Shown here: positions 34,606 to 43,539 of the stretch, one piece after another
Layout: each line of letters begins with the position of its first letter
Position numbering within the stretch: position 1 is the stretch's first letter
Source: Paraburkholderia agricolaris
GTDB lineage: Bacteria; Pseudomonadota; Gammaproteobacteria; Burkholderiales; Burkholderiaceae
Direction: 5' to 3'
Assembly (NCBI RefSeq): GCF_009455635.1
Contig: NZ_QPER01000002.1
Location: 868,001 to 932,000 of the forward strand
Length of the DNA stretch: 64,000 nt
Notes under the pieces: generated by a model
Told to the model about the DNA's origin: nothing
Databases searched by the model: none
Seen by the model: only the letters and a program-made list of their open reading frames with translations
Translations under genes and position numbers: made by a program

Positions 34606-37600
34606 ATGAACAAAGCATATCGGACCATCTGGAATAAGGCGCTGGGCGCATTCGTAGCCGCGTCGGAGCTGGACACGTCGCGCGGCAAGGGAAAGTCAGG
34701 AGCGGCTGCCTCCCTATGCGACGGACGCAGCGGCGAGCAGGGTGAACATGGCGCTACGGCGCCGCAGGGCTCCAGTCCGCGGGTCGTCATCGCACTGTTG
34801 CTAATGGGCCTGGGCGGATGGGGCACGCAAGCGCAGGCGCAACTGAGCTGCGCGACGGCACCCTATAACTTCTATAGTGGCAGCACCACGTGCGTGGGCC
34901 AACAGTCTACGGCCTCCGGCGGCGGAGCCACCGCAGTAGGTTATGGCGCCAGCAGCACGGGAATTAATGCTTTGTCGTTCGGCTTTCAGGCTATTGCCAA
35001 TGGCATCAACGCCATTTACGTGGGCGCGCGCACCGCTCCGGGCACCGGCGCAACCGCGCAGTCGGCGATTGGGATCGGGACCGATGTCGCCGCCAGCGGA
35101 ACGTCGGCCATCGGGATCGGCGTCGATGTTGTCTCAAGCGGGAATGTGTCCACCGCTGTCGGCCCGTTGGCGAAAGCAACCGGAGACAACAGCGTTGCAA
35201 TGGGTTCGAGTGCCAATGCTGCCGCGTCAGGCGTGGTCGCATTGGGCAGCGGAGCCACTGGCTCCCAGACCAACGGCATAGCCGTCGGCTCGGGAGCCAG
35301 TGCCACTGGCGCCAACGCCCTTTATCTGGGAGCGCGCAGCCTGGCGGGCACCGGTTCGACCGGAACGGCGTCCATTGCGATTGGCACGGACGTTACCTCT
35401 ACCGCCGACTATGCCGCTGCGATTGGTTACCAGGCGGTGGCAAGCGGACCTGCAGCCGTCGGAGTGGGTTATATCGCCACTGCCTCCGGGACGCATGCTG
35501 TCGCTGTCGGCTTCCAGTCCATCGCCAGCGGTCTCAACGCCGTTTATCTCGGACCGCGTTCTGTCGCGGGCACCGGCGCAACGGCTGCCGGTGCGATTGG
35601 TGTCGGCACGGACGTGACTGCATCCGGTCCCTCGTCGCTCGCCGCCGGCACAGTGTCCAAAGCGACGGCACAGAATGCCGTGGCTTTGGGGGCGGGCGCC
35701 GCCGCCTCAGGGCTCAACGCGCTCGGCATGATGAACGGCTCGCAAGCCACCGGTGCCAATTCGATAGCGTTGGGGTCATCCGATACCGTTGCCGAAGGCG
35801 GCGCGTCTACTCCGGCGACGGTGGCGGGTGCCGCGGCGTCGGGCATTCGCGCCATTGCGATCGGCTCCGGAGCGAACTCGGCTGGCTCTTCGTCCATTGC
35901 GATAGGCGATTCGGCGCAGACAGGGGCTAACACCGATGCCCTCGCCATGGGCACCTCGGCGACGGCTAACGCGGTCAATGCTTCTGCCATCGGCAATGCC
36001 GCGAGTGCGCTCGCCGCCTCCACGGTCGCAATCGGCGACGGCAGCACGGTCGCTGCAGCAGCCGGCGCCGGGTCGTTCGCCGGCGGTCATAACTCGCAGG
36101 TGCTCAGCGGGACGGGCGCAGTGGCGCTCGGTCAGGCGCAGACCGCCAGCGGCAACGGCGCAGTCGCGATTGGCGATCCCAATACCGCGACCGGCAATGG
36201 TGCGGTCGCCGTCGGCGCGAACAATACTGCCACGGGTAATGGCGCGGTAGCGCAGGGCAATGGCAATACCGCCAATGGTCAAGGCGCGCTTGCGCTGGGC
36301 AACGCAAGCAACGCGAACGGCGCGAGCGCGCTGGCGCTCGGCGATTCGGCGGTGGCCAATCAGGCCCGTGCGATTGCGCTGGGTGCCGGCGCGTCAGCCA
36401 GCAACGCGAACGACGTCGCATTGGGTGCGGGCAGTACAACGGCAGCGCCACATACGGGCACCACAGCGCTTTATGGCGGCACGGCGGCCGGCATCGCGAA
36501 CGCGGCCAACGGCGTGGTGTCGATAGGGTCCGCCGGCCAGGAACGGCAACTGCAGAACGTGGCAGCGGGCGTGATTTCGACTGCCAGCACCGACGCAATC
36601 AACGGCTCGCAGCTGAATACGGTTGTCACCGGCGTCAATAATCTCGGCGCGTCGACAGCGGGCACCTTGGGCGGCGGCGCCAGCTATAGCGCCGCGACCG
36701 GCGATCTGAGCGGCTTTAGCCAACCGGTCAACACCGTCAGCACTACCGGCGCCGTAACCGGACCCACGGCGCAGACGACGGTTGCCGGTGCGTTGAGCGC
36801 GCTGAATACGAATATCGACAACACGGCCAATATCGCGGTCAAGTACGACGCGGCGGGCGGGACGAAGATCACGCTCGGTGCGACCGGCGGCGCGGGAGCC
36901 GGGTCGCCGGTGACCATTACCAACATGGCGCCGGCCGCGTTGAACGCGACGAGCACGGATGCGGTGAACGGCTCCCAACTGTTCGCCACCAACCAGCAGG
37001 TCACGGCTAATACCACAGCGATTTCCAACATCAACAATGGTGGCGGGATCAAATATTTCCACACCAATTCGGTGCTGGCGGATAGCGTTCCCACCGGTAC
37101 CAACGCGATTGCTGTGGGGCCGGTTGCCAGTGCTTTCGGCAACGATTCGATCGCCCAGGGTCTGAATGCAGTGGCCGGCGTGAACGGCGCACCGACGACG
37201 GCCAACGACATTGCGTTGGGCAACGGAGCCCAAGCCACGGGCGGCGATTCGATTGCCCAGGGTACCGGGGCAACCGCGAATACGGCCGGCGCCATCGCGA
37301 TCGGTCAGACGGCAACCGCGACTGGCGGCAAGGCGGTGTCGATCGGTGTGGGCAATACGGCCAGCGGTAACGGCGCGGTTGCCATTGGCGACCCGAACTC
37401 GGCGGTCGGGACCGGTGCGATAACCATGGGCGCGAACAATACGTCCAACGGCCAGGGCGCGGTGGCGCTCGGCAATGCCAATGCAGCGACCGGCCAGGGC
37501 GCCGTCGCGCTGGGCAACGCATCGCAGGCGAACAATGCCGGCTCGGTCGCGTTCGGCGACGCTGCAACGGTGTCGGCCGCGGCGACGCAAGGCGTGGCGA

Positions 37601-40600
37601 TCGGTTCCGGCGCAACGGTCACCAATGCCGGTGCGGTGGCTCTGGGTGCGGGAAGCACGACGGCTGCCGCAGTGGGGACGCCAGGCGCGACCATCAACGG
37701 GACCGCGTACACGTTTGCCGGTACCAATCCGGCGAGCACGGTCAGCGTCGGCAAAGCGGGCGCCGAACGCACCGTGACGAATGTTGCCGCGGGCCAATTG
37801 AACTCGGCCAGTACCGACGCGGTGAACGGCTCGCAGTTGTACGCGACCGACCAGGCGGTCGACGCGCTGTCCACGACGGTCACCGCCAACAAGACGCACT
37901 ACTACAGCGTCAACGACGGCGGCACTCAGGGCGCCAACTATGCCGATGACGGCGCGACCGGCGTCGACGCCCTGGCTGCGGGTGTCGGCGCGCTGGCTTC
38001 CGGCGTGAGCAGCACGGCACTGGGCAACGGTGCTCAGGCGTTGGCGAACAACGCAACCGCATTCGGGCTGCAAGCGACGGCTTCGGTTGTCGGCGGCGTG
38101 GCGATCGGATCGGGATCGGTTTCCGATCGCGCGGTTCTGCCCGGGGTCGGATCTATCGCCAACGGTTCCCACGCGATTCCGTTCAATACCTCCGACGAGA
38201 CCCTGCTGGGTGCGGTATCCGTCGGCAGCAGCACCGCCTACCGTCAATTGACCAATGTCGCCGACGGCACGCAGGCGCAGGACGCTGTCACAGTCAGGCA
38301 ACTCGCGGGCGCATTGTCATCGTTCTCGGTGACGGGCACGAACTATTTTCACGCGAATTCGACGGCGGCCGATTCGCTGGCCGTGGGTGCGCAGTCGATC
38401 GCGGTCGGACCGACGACCGTTGTCAACGGAGACAACGGTGTCGGGGTCGGCGACGGGGCCGTGGTCGATGCGACGGCGCCTGGCGGTGTCGCGATCGGCC
38501 AGCAATCGCATTCGGCCGCGGCCGACGCCATGGCGCTCGGCAGCGGCGCAGTCGCGAGCGGCGCGCAATCGATCGCGCAAGGTGCCAACGCGAATGCCGC
38601 TAACCAGGGCGGTGTGGCTGTGGGCTCAGGCGCGCAAAGCAGCGCCACCGACGCTGTAGCGCTTGGTGCCGGAGCCAGTTCGACGTTTGCCAATAGTGTG
38701 GCGCTGGGCAGCGGATCGACAACAGCCGCGGCGGTGGCGACGCCGGGTGTCACCATCAACGGCACGGCCTACACCTATGCAGGTGCGGCTCCGACCAGCA
38801 CGGTCAGCGTGGGCAGCGCCGGTCACGAGCGCACGGTGACCAACGTGGCGGCCGGCCAGGTGAACTCGGCGAGTACCGACGCGGTGAACGGTTCGCAACT
38901 GTATGCAACCGATCAGGCGGTCAGCAGTCTGTCCACGACGGTGACCGCCAACAAGACGCACTACTACAGCGTCAACGACGGCGGTACCCAGAGTGCCAAC
39001 TATGCCGACGACGGTGCCACCGGCACCAACGCGCTTGCGGCGGGCGTGGCCGCAAGCGCGGCCGGCGCCAACAGCACGGCCCTGGGGCAGGGCGCGGTTG
39101 CCAATAACGCCAATGCCGTTGCACTGGGCAGCGGTTCGACAACAGCCGCGGCGGTGGTGACGACGGGTGCCACGATCAACGGCACGGCCTACACGTACGC
39201 CGGTACCGCCCCGACCAGCACGGTGAGCGTGGGTAGCGCGGGTCACGAGCGCACGGTGACCAACGTGGCGGCCGGCCAGGTGAACGCAGGGAGTACGGAC
39301 GCCGTGAACGGTTCGCAGCTTTATGCGACGGATCAGGCGGTCGACAACCTTGCCAGCGTAGTCACGGCCAGCAAGGTCCACTACTACAGCGTCAACGACG
39401 GCGGCACGCAAGGCGGCAACTACAACAACGACGGCGCCACCGGCGTCAATGCGTTGGCTGCAGGGGTAGGGGCAACCGCCGCCGGGGTGAGCAGCTTCGC
39501 CGGCGGCAACGGCGCTGCCGCGCAGGCGGACAACGCGCTTGCATTGGGGGCGCTGTCGAGCGTATCGGTGGCAGGCGGGGTCGCGATCGGCTCGGGATCG
39601 GTGTCCAATCGCGCGGTCCTTTCCGGTATCGGTTCGATCGCGAATGGCACCCATGCGATTCCCTTCAACACGTCGGATCAAACCTTGCTCGGCGCCGTGT
39701 CTTTCGGCAGCGCGGCCGGCAATACCTATCGCCAGTTGACCAACGTCGCGGACGGCACACAGGCCCAGGACGCGGTCACGATCAGACAGCTTGCGGGCGC
39801 GCTGTCGTCGTTCGCCGTGACCGGACAGATGTACTTTCACGCGAATTCGACGGCGGCGGATTCGCTCGCGGTCGGTGCGCAGTCGATTGCCGTTGGACCG
39901 ACGACGGTGGTCAACGGCGACAACGGCGTGGGCATCGGCAACGGCGCTATCGTCGATTCGACAGCACCGGGCGGCGTCGCGATCGGCGAGAGCTCGAACG
40001 CGGCACAGGCCGACGCGATTGCGCTCGGCAGTGGCTCGATCGCAAGCGGCGCCCAGTCGATCGCACAAGGGGCGAACGCAAAGGCTGCGAACGCAGGCGG
40101 CGTGGCTATCGGCTCGGGTGCGCAAAGCAGCGCTATCGACGCGGTCGCGATGGGTTCGGGTGCGAGCGCGACGATGGCAAACAGCGTTGCGCTGGGCGCG
40201 GGGTCGGTTACGACGGTTGGCGCGTTGAGCAATTACATCGCGTACGGATTGAGCAGTCCGCAGTCGTCCGCGGGCGAGGTCAATATCGGCAATCGGCAGA
40301 TCACTGGCGTGGCTGCCGGCAAGGCCGGAACCGACGCGGTGAATGTAAGCCAGCTTGCCGCAGTCACCACGCAGTTGACCACGCTGATCAATAACCAAAG
40401 CGGGGGCGGCGGTGCCCCCTTCTCGTCCACGCCGGGTTCTTCACCCGCGTCCACGGGGCCGAATTCTTCGGCGGGCGGCCAGGGCTCGGTAGCTTCCGGC
40501 TCGAATAGCACGGCGGTCGGCAACAGTTCGCAAGCCAGCGCGAATGGCGCCACTGCGGTTGGCGTCGGCGCAGCGGCGAGCGGGAATAACTCGGTGGCGC

Positions 40601-41034
40601 TGGGATCCAACAGCACGGACGGAGGCCGAAGCAACGTCGTATCCGTCGGCTCACTTAACGATACGCGGCAGGTGGCAAATGTGGCTGCGGGTACGCAGGG
40701 GACGGACGCCGTCAACGTGGACCAGCTCAATGCCGGACTGGCACAAGCCAATGCCTATACCGACCAACGCGTGGACCAGTTGCAATCGGGCATCAACTCG
40801 GTCGCGCGCAATGCCTATTCCGGCATCGCCGCAGCGACCGCGTTGACGATGATTCCGGAAGTCGACAAGGACAAAACCTTGTCATTTGGCATCGGCACGG
40901 CGGGCTTCCGTGGCTATCAGGCCGTCGCGCTGGGCGGAACCGCTCGTCTCACCGAGAACATCAAGATGAAAGCAGGCGTCGGCATGAGCCCCGGCGGCAC
41001 AACCTTCGGGATGGGCGCGGCCATGCAATGGTAG
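34606..41034 (+). CDS. Large trimeric autotransporter adhesin (2142 aa)
   Basis: It has the extended signal peptide region (MNKAYRTIWNKALGAFVAAS), with cleavage near TQAQAQ. Most of the passenger is head repeats of the A-I/V-G-x-x-A-x-A-x-G type, broken by necks with STDAVNGSQL and by several YYSVNDGGTQ and YFHANST modules. The C-terminus (from about residue 2040) has a neck (TDAVNVDQLN), a short coiled coil and the YadA anchor, ending GMGAAMQW. The fibre would be far longer than that of the neighbouring adhesin. Near-identical blocks show internal duplication with a period of about 1.48 kb. A Gly-Pro-Ser-rich hinge lies at about residues 1927-1960. It is followed by an OmpA-domain lipoprotein gene in the same direction. 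Confidence 0.96.
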   Translation: MNKAYRTIWNKALGAFVAASELDTSRGKGKSGAAASLCDGRSGEQGEHGATAPQGSSPRVVIALLLMGLGGWGTQAQAQLSCATAPYNFYSGSTTCVGQQSTASGGGATAVGYGASSTGINALSFGFQAIANGINAIYVGARTAPGTGATAQSAIGIGTDVAASGTSAIGIGVDVVSSGNVSTAVGPLAKATGDNSVAMGSSANAAASGVVALGSGATGSQTNGIAVGSGASATGANALYLGARSLAGTGSTGTASIAIGTDVTSTADYAAAIGYQAVASGPAAVGVGYIATASGTHAVAVGFQSIASGLNAVYLGPRSVAGTGATAAGAIGVGTDVTASGPSSLAAGTVSKATAQNAVALGAGAAASGLNALGMMNGSQATGANSIALGSSDTVAEGGASTPATVAGAAASGIRAIAIGSGANSAGSSSIAIGDSAQTGANTDALAMGTSATANAVNASAIGNAASALAASTVAIGDGSTVAAAAGAGSFAGGHNSQVLSGTGAVALGQAQTASGNGAVAIGDPNTATGNGAVAVGANNTATGNGAVAQGNGNTANGQGALALGNASNANGASALALGDSAVANQARAIALGAGASASNANDVALGAGSTTAAPHTGTTALYGGTAAGIANAANGVVSIGSAGQERQLQNVAAGVISTASTDAINGSQLNTVVTGVNNLGASTAGTLGGGASYSAATGDLSGFSQPVNTVSTTGAVTGPTAQTTVAGALSALNTNIDNTANIAVKYDAAGGTKITLGATGGAGAGSPVTITNMAPAALNATSTDAVNGSQLFATNQQVTANTTAISNINNGGGIKYFHTNSVLADSVPTGTNAIAVGPVASAFGNDSIAQGLNAVAGVNGAPTTANDIALGNGAQATGGDSIAQGTGATANTAGAIAIGQTATATGGKAVSIGVGNTASGNGAVAIGDPNSAVGTGAITMGANNTSNGQGAVALGNANAATGQGAVALGNASQANNAGSVAFGDAATVSAAATQGVAIGSGATVTNAGAVALGAGSTTAAAVGTPGATINGTAYTFAGTNPASTVSVGKAGAERTVTNVAAGQLNSASTDAVNGSQLYATDQAVDALSTTVTANKTHYYSVNDGGTQGANYADDGATGVDALAAGVGALASGVSSTALGNGAQALANNATAFGLQATASVVGGVAIGSGSVSDRAVLPGVGSIANGSHAIPFNTSDETLLGAVSVGSSTAYRQLTNVADGTQAQDAVTVRQLAGALSSFSVTGTNYFHANSTAADSLAVGAQSIAVGPTTVVNGDNGVGVGDGAVVDATAPGGVAIGQQSHSAAADAMALGSGAVASGAQSIAQGANANAANQGGVAVGSGAQSSATDAVALGAGASSTFANSVALGSGSTTAAAVATPGVTINGTAYTYAGAAPTSTVSVGSAGHERTVTNVAAGQVNSASTDAVNGSQLYATDQAVSSLSTTVTANKTHYYSVNDGGTQSANYADDGATGTNALAAGVAASAAGANSTALGQGAVANNANAVALGSGSTTAAAVVTTGATINGTAYTYAGTAPTSTVSVGSAGHERTVTNVAAGQVNAGSTDAVNGSQLYATDQAVDNLASVVTASKVHYYSVNDGGTQGGNYNNDGATGVNALAAGVGATAAGVSSFAGGNGAAAQADNALALGALSSVSVAGGVAIGSGSVSNRAVLSGIGSIANGTHAIPFNTSDQTLLGAVSFGSAAGNTYRQLTNVADGTQAQDAVTIRQLAGALSSFAVTGQMYFHANSTAADSLAVGAQSIAVGPTTVVNGDNGVGIGNGAIVDSTAPGGVAIGESSNAAQADAIALGSGSIASGAQSIAQGANAKAANAGGVAIGSGAQSSAIDAVAMGSGASATMANSVALGAGSVTTVGALSNYIAYGLSSPQSSAGEVNIGNRQITGVAAGKAGTDAVNVSQLAAVTTQLTTLINNQSGGGGAPFSSTPGSSPASTGPNSSAGGQGSVASGSNSTAVGNSSQASANGATAVGVGAAASGNNSVALGSNSTDGGRSNVVSVGSLNDTRQVANVAAGTQGTDAVNVDQLNAGLAQANAYTDQRVDQLQSGINSVARNAYSGIAAATALTMIPEVDKDKTLSFGIGTAGFRGYQAVALGGTARLTENIKMKAGVGMSPGGTTFGMGAAMQW
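37640..38705 (+). repeat. Internal duplication in the large adhesin, copy 1
   Basis: This segment encodes, in order, the STTAAAV-TINGTAYT module, the TNVAAGQ-DAVNGSQLY neck, HYYSVNDGGTQ, the VAIGSGSVS-RAVL module, YRQLTNVADGTQAQDAV and YFHANSTAADSLAVG. The same order recurs from about 39118. Landmark positions (37897 against 39379; 38353 against 39841) give a spacing of 1482-1488 bp. Confidence 0.85.
38706..39117 (+). repeat. Extra 420-bp unit between the two copies
   Basis: A shortened third copy of the TTAAAV / neck / HYYSVNDGGTQ module lies between the longer copies. The HYYSVNDGG landmark at 38959 is exactly 420 bp before that at 39379. It shows a second, smaller duplication step. Confidence 0.8.
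39118..40205 (+). repeat. Internal duplication in the large adhesin, copy 2
   Basis: This repeats the module order of 37640-38705. It is close in DNA sequence, for example in the GCGAATTCGACGGCGGC stretch at 39841, which is identical to that at 38353. It has small changes such as VSNRAVLSGIG against VSDRAVLPGVG. Such repeats are prone to unequal recombination and length variation. Confidence 0.85.
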
Positions 41035-41115
41035 CGCGCGGACGCCTTCGCTCAAATGCGGACAACCTGATCGTGCGCCGAACCGGGCGTACGAAAAAAC
41101 AGTATGGAGAACATA

Positions 41116-41838
41116 ATGAAGCAGATTTCCGGATGGAGTTTATCGCTGAGCCTGGTTTTTCTTGCGGGATGTTCGAGTGCTTCCGGGCCGACGTTTAATG
41201 CTTATACCGTTACGGCCGCGGACGGTTCCAGGCTTCATCAGGTCGAATGTCATGGGGTATTCGAAGGACCCGCTACCTGTATGAAAGTCGCCGAGCGGAT
41301 ATGTCACGGAGAACCGGTTCGCCCGGTGCAGAAAGTTGGACGCCTGCTGCCGGATAGTGACCAGTCCGATGTCACGCGACGGCTCACATTCGCATGTGGC
41401 GACGCGCCGGATACGCCGGTTGCAGCGGCTTCGCCGCCGGCCGCAGCCGAGCCGCCAACGGTCGCGCAATTCGTATTGCAAAGCGACGCGCTGTTTGCCT
41501 TCGGGCAATCAAGCCGCGCTTCGATGTTGCCGGGCGGGGCGGCGAGCCTCGACGAGGTCATCGCGCGTATCAAGCAGCGCAGTGGCGTTCAGGCTATTTC
41601 GGTCGTAGGCCATACCGACCGTCTTGGGCCTGAAACGCTCAATCAGCCGTTGTCTCTCGCGCGTGCCCAGACAATAAGGGAGTACATGATCGATCACGGA
41701 CTGAACGGTGAGTTGATTCACGCAACGGGCGTGGGCTCCCGCGATTCAACAACGCAATGTCCGGACGGTGGGAGCAGGGCAGTCATCGCTTGCCTGCAAC
41801 CGGACCGGCGCGTCTCCATCGAAGTTCGGGCGCAGTGA
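41116..41838 (+). CDS. OmpA-domain outer-membrane lipoprotein
   Basis: 240 residues from the ATG at 41116, which has GGAG 7 nt upstream; the in-frame ATG at 41104 lacks this. The signal ends in the lipobox LAGC, so the mature N-terminus is a lipid-modified Cys. The C-terminal half (about 130-240) is an OmpA peptidoglycan-binding domain: VLQSDALFAFGQSS, ISVVGHTDRLGPETLNQPLS, LSLARAQTIREYM and DRRVSIEVRA, with the Asp and Arg that hold diaminopimelate. It lies 81 nt after the giant adhesin and is probably cotranscribed. It may anchor or stabilise the adhesin-bearing outer membrane to the wall; that role is inferred from position. Confidence 0.92.
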   Translation: MKQISGWSLSLSLVFLAGCSSASGPTFNAYTVTAADGSRLHQVECHGVFEGPATCMKVAERICHGEPVRPVQKVGRLLPDSDQSDVTRRLTFACGDAPDTPVAAASPPAAAEPPTVAQFVLQSDALFAFGQSSRASMLPGGAASLDEVIARIKQRSGVQAISVVGHTDRLGPETLNQPLSLARAQTIREYMIDHGLNGELIHATGVGSRDSTTQCPDGGSRAVIACLQPDRRVSIEVRAQ

Positions 41839-41842
41839 GATG

Positions 41843-41909
41843 GCCCAGCGCCGAACGGACTCGCAATGACCGGGCGAACCTCGGCGCTGGGCGTGTCCGC
41901 CCAGCGCCG
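41843..41909 (+). terminator. Three-arm alternative hairpin between convergent genes
   Basis: GCCCAGCGCCGA (41843-41854) pairs perfectly with 41881-41892. That middle arm can instead pair with GCCCAGCGCCG at 41899-41909. Only one of the two hairpins can form at a time. It starts 5 nt after the lipoprotein stop. No T run follows. A transcript-end structure is the simplest reading. Confidence 0.5.
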
Positions 41910-42019
41910 CCAAGGTGCGCTCGCGGCCATGATGTCGTTGCCGTAGGCGCCGTTGATGAGCAAGCAGGGCGTAGTTGCTGCACGCGAGGAGTCGCCCGGA
42001 CTTGACGCCGGGCGTCAGT

Positions 42020-42092
42020 GAATAAAGCATAAGTGCGCCGGTCTTTGCAATAAACCATGCGGTCTCTTTGACCGTCAACTTATGCTTTATTC
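42020..42092. repeat. 73-bp element with perfect 15-bp terminal inverted repeats
   Basis: GAATAAAGCATAAGT at 42020-42034 and its exact complement at 42078-42092 enclose 43 bp. The right arm ends directly next to the stop codon of the EgtB-like gene. It could be a terminator structure for that minus-strand gene or a tiny mobile-element relic; no flanking target duplication is evident. Confidence 0.6.
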
Positions 42093-42093
42093 G

Positions 42094-43407
42094 TCAATCT
42101 TTCACACACCGGAATCCGGCGTACACATATTGATAGTGCGGTTGAAACCAGTTGCGAAAAGCCGGCCGCAACATGCATTGCGCGGTGCGCGCCGAGCCGC
42201 CCTTGAGCACGTAATGCTGCCCATCGAAAAAGTTGGCGGAGTAGCCCGGATAAAACGGAAAGGCTTCAAACCCCGGCAGGGCGTCGAACACGCTCGAGGT
42301 CCATTCCCAGCCATTGCCGAACTGGCCTTCCACGCCGAATGCGCTGACGTTGTCGGGATACGCATCGACCGGCTGCGGGTTCCAGCTACGAAAATCGAAA
42401 TTGCCCGACGCAGCGTGCGGCGCACCGTGTGCCGCGCGTTGCCATTGTGCCTCGCTGGGCAGCGTCTTGCCGGCCCAGCGCGCATAGGCGCTGGCCTCGG
42501 CATGACTCACGTACACCGGCCAGTCGGGCGGCAGCGGCATTTCGTCGAACATCGTGCGCAGCGTCCAGCCGCTGTTCTGAGCGCTTCCAGTTTGCTGCGA
42601 CCAGCAGGCCGGATGCTGGATTTGTTCTGCCTCTTTCCAGGCCCAATCCTTGTTGGACCACCACCTGGGTTCGCGATAGCCGCCCGCCTCGATGAACTCG
42701 CGAAATGCGCCGTTCGTTACCATGTGGCGATCGATCTCGAATGCCGGCACGCCGACGCGCAGTTCGCCGAACTCGTTGTCCCAGCCAAAACGCCCGCTCT
42801 CGCGTGCCATGCCGAGCACCGTGGTGCCAGCCGGCACGCTGACCATCGAGGACAACGACTCACGCGGTTCGGCACGGGTAAGCACCGCCTCGCGTAATGG
42901 GGCGACCTTCTGTGCAAGCGGCAACTGATGCAGCATGTACGCGAGCGTTTCAGCATGCATCAGGCGATGCTCGATCGCGACATTCAGCAACTGCTCGGCC
43001 GCACCGGTTTGCGTGCCCTCATGCCCGACACGCGCCGAGTCGCTCAGTGCATCGAGTTCGCGGTCGATCTGTTCGCGGGCGCGCAACCCGTAGCCGCGCA
43101 CGGCGTCGAGCGATGGCCAGTCACTGGGTTGATCGGTCGGAAAGCCACCGTCGACGGGATCGATCCCGAAAGCGAACAGTTGGTCGAGGTGCGGATCGAA
43201 TGCCGGCAGATCGCACAGGCGCTGATCGAAAAGGTTACGGTCGAAAGCTTCCAGATGGCCGATGTAAAACACGATCCGGTGGCGCTCACGGATCGGCCGG
43301 TCATACAGAAATTCGGGTTTGATGATGGAAAACAGCGCGTCGGTTACTTGACGCGCGTCGATCAGGCGCTGGACGAGCGGGTGATGCGGGGCGGGGTCGC
43401 GATTCAT
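42094..43407 (-). CDS. EgtB-like sulfoxide synthase (DinB + FGE-sulfatase domains)
   Basis: 437 residues from the ATG at 43407 (AGGAG 10 nt upstream). The N-terminal DinB-like domain (about 1-165) has the three iron-ligand histidines of EgtB: His51 (YIGHLEAFD), His147 and His151 in the HxxxHxE motif EHRLMHAE. The C-terminal domain (about 195-437) is a formylglycine-enzyme fold with VSVPAGTTVLGM, DRHMVTNGAFREFIE, LPSEAQWQRAAHG and NGWEWTSSVF, ending YVYAGFRCV. EgtB joins a thiol to hercynine in ergothioneine synthesis; homologues make ovothiol or selenoneine precursors. No EgtD methyltransferase or other pathway gene is adjacent, so the exact substrate is uncertain. Confidence 0.88.
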   Translation of the reverse strand: MNRDPAPHHPLVQRLIDARQVTDALFSIIKPEFLYDRPIRERHRIVFYIGHLEAFDRNLFDQRLCDLPAFDPHLDQLFAFGIDPVDGGFPTDQPSDWPSLDAVRGYGLRAREQIDRELDALSDSARVGHEGTQTGAAEQLLNVAIEHRLMHAETLAYMLHQLPLAQKVAPLREAVLTRAEPRESLSSMVSVPAGTTVLGMARESGRFGWDNEFGELRVGVPAFEIDRHMVTNGAFREFIEAGGYREPRWWSNKDWAWKEAEQIQHPACWSQQTGSAQNSGWTLRTMFDEMPLPPDWPVYVSHAEASAYARWAGKTLPSEAQWQRAAHGAPHAASGNFDFRSWNPQPVDAYPDNVSAFGVEGQFGNGWEWTSSVFDALPGFEAFPFYPGYSANFFDGQHYVLKGGSARTAQCMLRPAFRNWFQPHYQYVYAGFRCVKD

Positions 43408-43539
43408 TTCGCCGGGTCTCCTTGCGGGGGACGGACTAAAGACTGTACCCGCTCGCAGGAGCCATGCCAAGGTGAATGCGCGCTTAAAAGGCGGATGGGC
43501 CGGGACGTGGCGGCGCGGGCCAGGTCCGGCGCGTACGGC

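Noticed and set aside
36394..38301. 635-codon open frame on the minus strand inside the large adhesin gene
   Set aside because: It is the antisense shadow of a repetitive, GC-rich coding sequence; codon use and composition (Arg/Gly/Asp-rich, no family motif) do not look like a protein, and the plus-strand product is certain. The same applies to 38626-40398.
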